From positions 2,170,001-2,234,000 of the forward strand of contig NZ_CP060714.1 in NCBI RefSeq assembly GCF_014395975.1: 64,000 bases of DNA, given 5' to 3'. Of this stretch, positions 62,505-64,000 are shown in pieces; positions within the stretch are counted from its first letter, which is position 1; each line of letters begins with the position of its first letter. Source of the stretch: Diaphorobacter ruginosibacter (lineage in GTDB: Bacteria; Pseudomonadota; Gammaproteobacteria; Burkholderiales; Burkholderiaceae_C). Both the position numbers and the translations under genes were made by a program. The notes beneath the pieces are model-generated. The model did no database searches and was not told the DNA's origin. It worked only from the letters and a program-made list of their open reading frames with translations.

Positions 62505-63281
62505 TTGAGTGCATTGCTGGAAGTAAAGAATCTGGAAACCTGGTACGGGCCGATCGTTGCCATCCAGGGCGTGAACGTTCAGGTTCAGCCCGGACGCATG
62601 GTGGCCGTGCTGGGAGCGAATGGTGCGGGCAAGACGACATTGCTCAACACCGTCGCCGGTGTCATCGACCCGTTCAAGGGCGAGGTGCAGTTCGCCGGCC
62701 GGACTGTGAGTCGCCTGGATGCGGACGAGGTTTGCCGCCTCGGGCTGGTGCTGGTGCCCGAGGGGCGGCAGGTATTTCCGTTTCTCTCGGTGCAGGACAA
62801 CCTCGCCATGGGGGCCTATACACGCCGCGATACCGATGGCGTGCAGCGTGATCTGGAGCGGGTGTACGCATGGTTTCCCCGCTTGAAGGAGCGCCTGCTG
62901 CAGCACGCCGGGCTGCTTTCGGGCGGCGAGCAGCAGATGGTTGCAATCGGCCGTGCATTCATGGCACGCCCGCAGCTGTTGATGCTGGATGAGCCATCGC
63001 TCGGGCTGTCGCCATTGCTGACCAAGGAGATCTTTTCGATCATCTGCCGTATCCGCGATGAGACGGGAACGGCCATCCTCGTGGTGGAGCAGAACGCGGC
63101 GATCGCGCTAGCGCACGCCGACGATGGCTACATCATGGAACTGGGGCGTGTGGTGGCTGCCGACACCTGCGCGGCACTGTCGAAGAAGGCCGACGTGCAG
63201 AACTCCTATCTCGGTGGGGGAGCGCACACCGGAGTGACGGGCACAGCGCAGCGCTGGAAGCGGAGAAAGACATGGCGATGA
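62505..63281 (+). CDS. livF: ABC transporter ATP-binding protein LivF
   Basis: 258 residues, TTG start at 62505 with GGGAGAC upstream. Walker A GANGAGKTT, signature LSGGEQQMVAIGRA, Walker B LLMLDEPSLGLSP, and VVEQNAAIALAHADDGYIME. The last ~25 residues run past the usual LivF end and overlap the next gene. Confidence 0.94.
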   Translation: MSALLEVKNLETWYGPIVAIQGVNVQVQPGRMVAVLGANGAGKTTLLNTVAGVIDPFKGEVQFAGRTVSRLDADEVCRLGLVLVPEGRQVFPFLSVQDNLAMGAYTRRDTDGVQRDLERVYAWFPRLKERLLQHAGLLSGGEQQMVAIGRAFMARPQLLMLDEPSLGLSPLLTKEIFSIICRIRDETGTAILVVEQNAAIALAHADDGYIMELGRVVAADTCAALSKKADVQNSYLGGGAHTGVTGTAQRWKRRKTWR

Positions 63282-64000
63282 TGAATGAAGCGATCCGCTA
63301 TCTGGAGCAGGATACGCCTGCCAAGCTGTTCCGCCTGCGCAGCCTGCAATGGGCGGATCAACCCGCATTGCGCCGCAAGCGCCTGGGCCTGTGGGAGAGC
63401 GTGACCTGGTCGGGCTACTACGCCAATGCGCGCGCGGTCGGGCTGCAACTGCATGCATCGGGGCTTGAGCGTGGCGCAGTGGTCTGCGTGCTGGCCGAGA
63501 ACCGTCCGGAATGGCTGTATGTGGACATGGGGGCGCAGTGCATGGGGCTGGTGAGCAACGGCATCTACCCCACGTCATCGGCGGACCAGGTGCTCTACAT
63601 CCTGCAGAACTGCAGCGCAGAGGTCGTCTTCGTCGAGAACCAGGAGCAGCTCGAGAAGGTGCTTGCCGTGCGCGGGCAATGCCCCGCGCTTCGCACCATC
63701 GTGGTCATGGAGCGCGACGGACTGCGGGATTTCTCCGATCCGCAAGTCAGCTTCTTCGATGATTTCGTGCTGGAGGGCCAACGACGCGCAGCCACCGAAA
63801 CGGCTGTGTTCGAGGCCGCGATCGACAGCGGGCGCTCGGAGGATGTGGCGTTTCTCGTCTATACGTCGGGAACGACAGGGGCGCCGAAGGGCGCGATGAT
63901 CCTGTGCAGCAATGTGGTGTTTCAGCTCACGCAGGTGCAGGAGTACCTGGACGTCCAGCCGGGCAACAAGTCACTGTCGTTCCTGCCGCTGTGTCATATC
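63272..64000 (+). CDS. Long-chain-type acyl-CoA synthetase (partial, cut by window end)
   Basis: 243 codons are visible from ATG 63272 (GGAGAAAGAC upstream), overlapping livF; ATG 63278 and 63281-region starts are possible. FAA1/FadD15-like: ENRPEWLYVDMGAQCMGLVS, IYPTSSADQVLYILQN and the P-loop FLVYTSGTTGAPKGAMI, with SFLPLCHI at the window edge. It probably activates the substrate imported by LivHMGF. It is the fourth acyl-CoA ligase of the island. Confidence 0.92.
   Translation, partial: MAMMNEAIRYLEQDTPAKLFRLRSLQWADQPALRRKRLGLWESVTWSGYYANARAVGLQLHASGLERGAVVCVLAENRPEWLYVDMGAQCMGLVSNGIYPTSSADQVLYILQNCSAEVVFVENQEQLEKVLAVRGQCPALRTIVVMERDGLRDFSDPQVSFFDDFVLEGQRRAATETAVFEAAIDSGRSEDVAFLVYTSGTTGAPKGAMILCSNVVFQLTQVQEYLDVQPGNKSLSFLPLCHI

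Noticed and set aside
1..64000. CRISPR arrays, tRNA or rRNA genes
   Set aside because: No regularly spaced direct repeats, cloverleaf-like segments or rRNA-like sequence were seen while reading; short RNAs could still be missed.

Overview
The window is GC-rich, densely coding DNA with ATGA-type gene overlaps. It carries Bug (TctC-like) binding proteins, OprD- and Gram-negative-type porins, an indolepyruvate oxidoreductase pair and branched-chain-amino-acid-type ABC transporters. This points to a betaproteobacterium, most likely Comamonadaceae. That placement is an inference from gene content; there is no rRNA in the window.

Layout. 1-7.1 kb: the tail of a phytoene-desaturase-type FAD enzyme, a SphA-like outer-membrane protein, an AraC regulator diverging from indolepyruvate oxidoreductase subunits, and a MarR regulator. 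7.1-9.9 kb: ilvD diverging from a LysR regulator. 10.2-20.1 kb: an OprD-type porin, a cytosine-deaminase-like amidohydrolase and a RidA protein, facing a compact seven-gene minus-strand operon (creatininase, ABC transporter, FAD oxidoreductase, 2Fe-2S reductase, RutR-like TetR) that looks like N-heterocycle or amide catabolism. 20.3-24.2 kb: a LysR regulator diverging from a two-subunit molybdenum hydroxylase.

24.3-27.9 kb is the most surprising part. A monocistronic gene encodes a protein whose first 73 residues are almost those of eukaryotic ubiquitin (63 of 73 identical to the human protein as I know it). The RGG terminus is replaced by a short linker and an IPTL-CTERM-like membrane tail. 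It faces a large surface protein with a similar C-terminal tail.

28.3-32.2 kb is mobile-element debris: a complete IS3-family (IS2-like) element abutting a broken transposase, a second transposase fragment, a tandem repeat, and an ICE-type accessory protein with an abnormal C-terminal extension.

32.2-64 kb is a catabolic island in two related modules. It has three carotenoid-cleavage-oxygenase/lignostilbene-dioxygenase family enzymes, two nitronate-monooxygenase-type flavoproteins, four acyl-CoA synthetases (one cut by the window end), three thiolases (one frameshifted), a PaaN-like aldehyde dehydrogenase, an enoyl-CoA hydratase, an SDR, a limonene-epoxide-hydrolase-like protein, an alpha/beta hydrolase, two Bug binding proteins, a porin and livHMGF. 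Three IclR regulators and an unusual double-HxlR protein control it. The likely logic is uptake, oxidative C=C cleavage to carbonyl products, oxidation of the aldehyde to an acid, CoA activation and thiolytic degradation. The substrate (a stilbenoid, apocarotenoid or other phenylpropanoid) cannot be read from the sequence.
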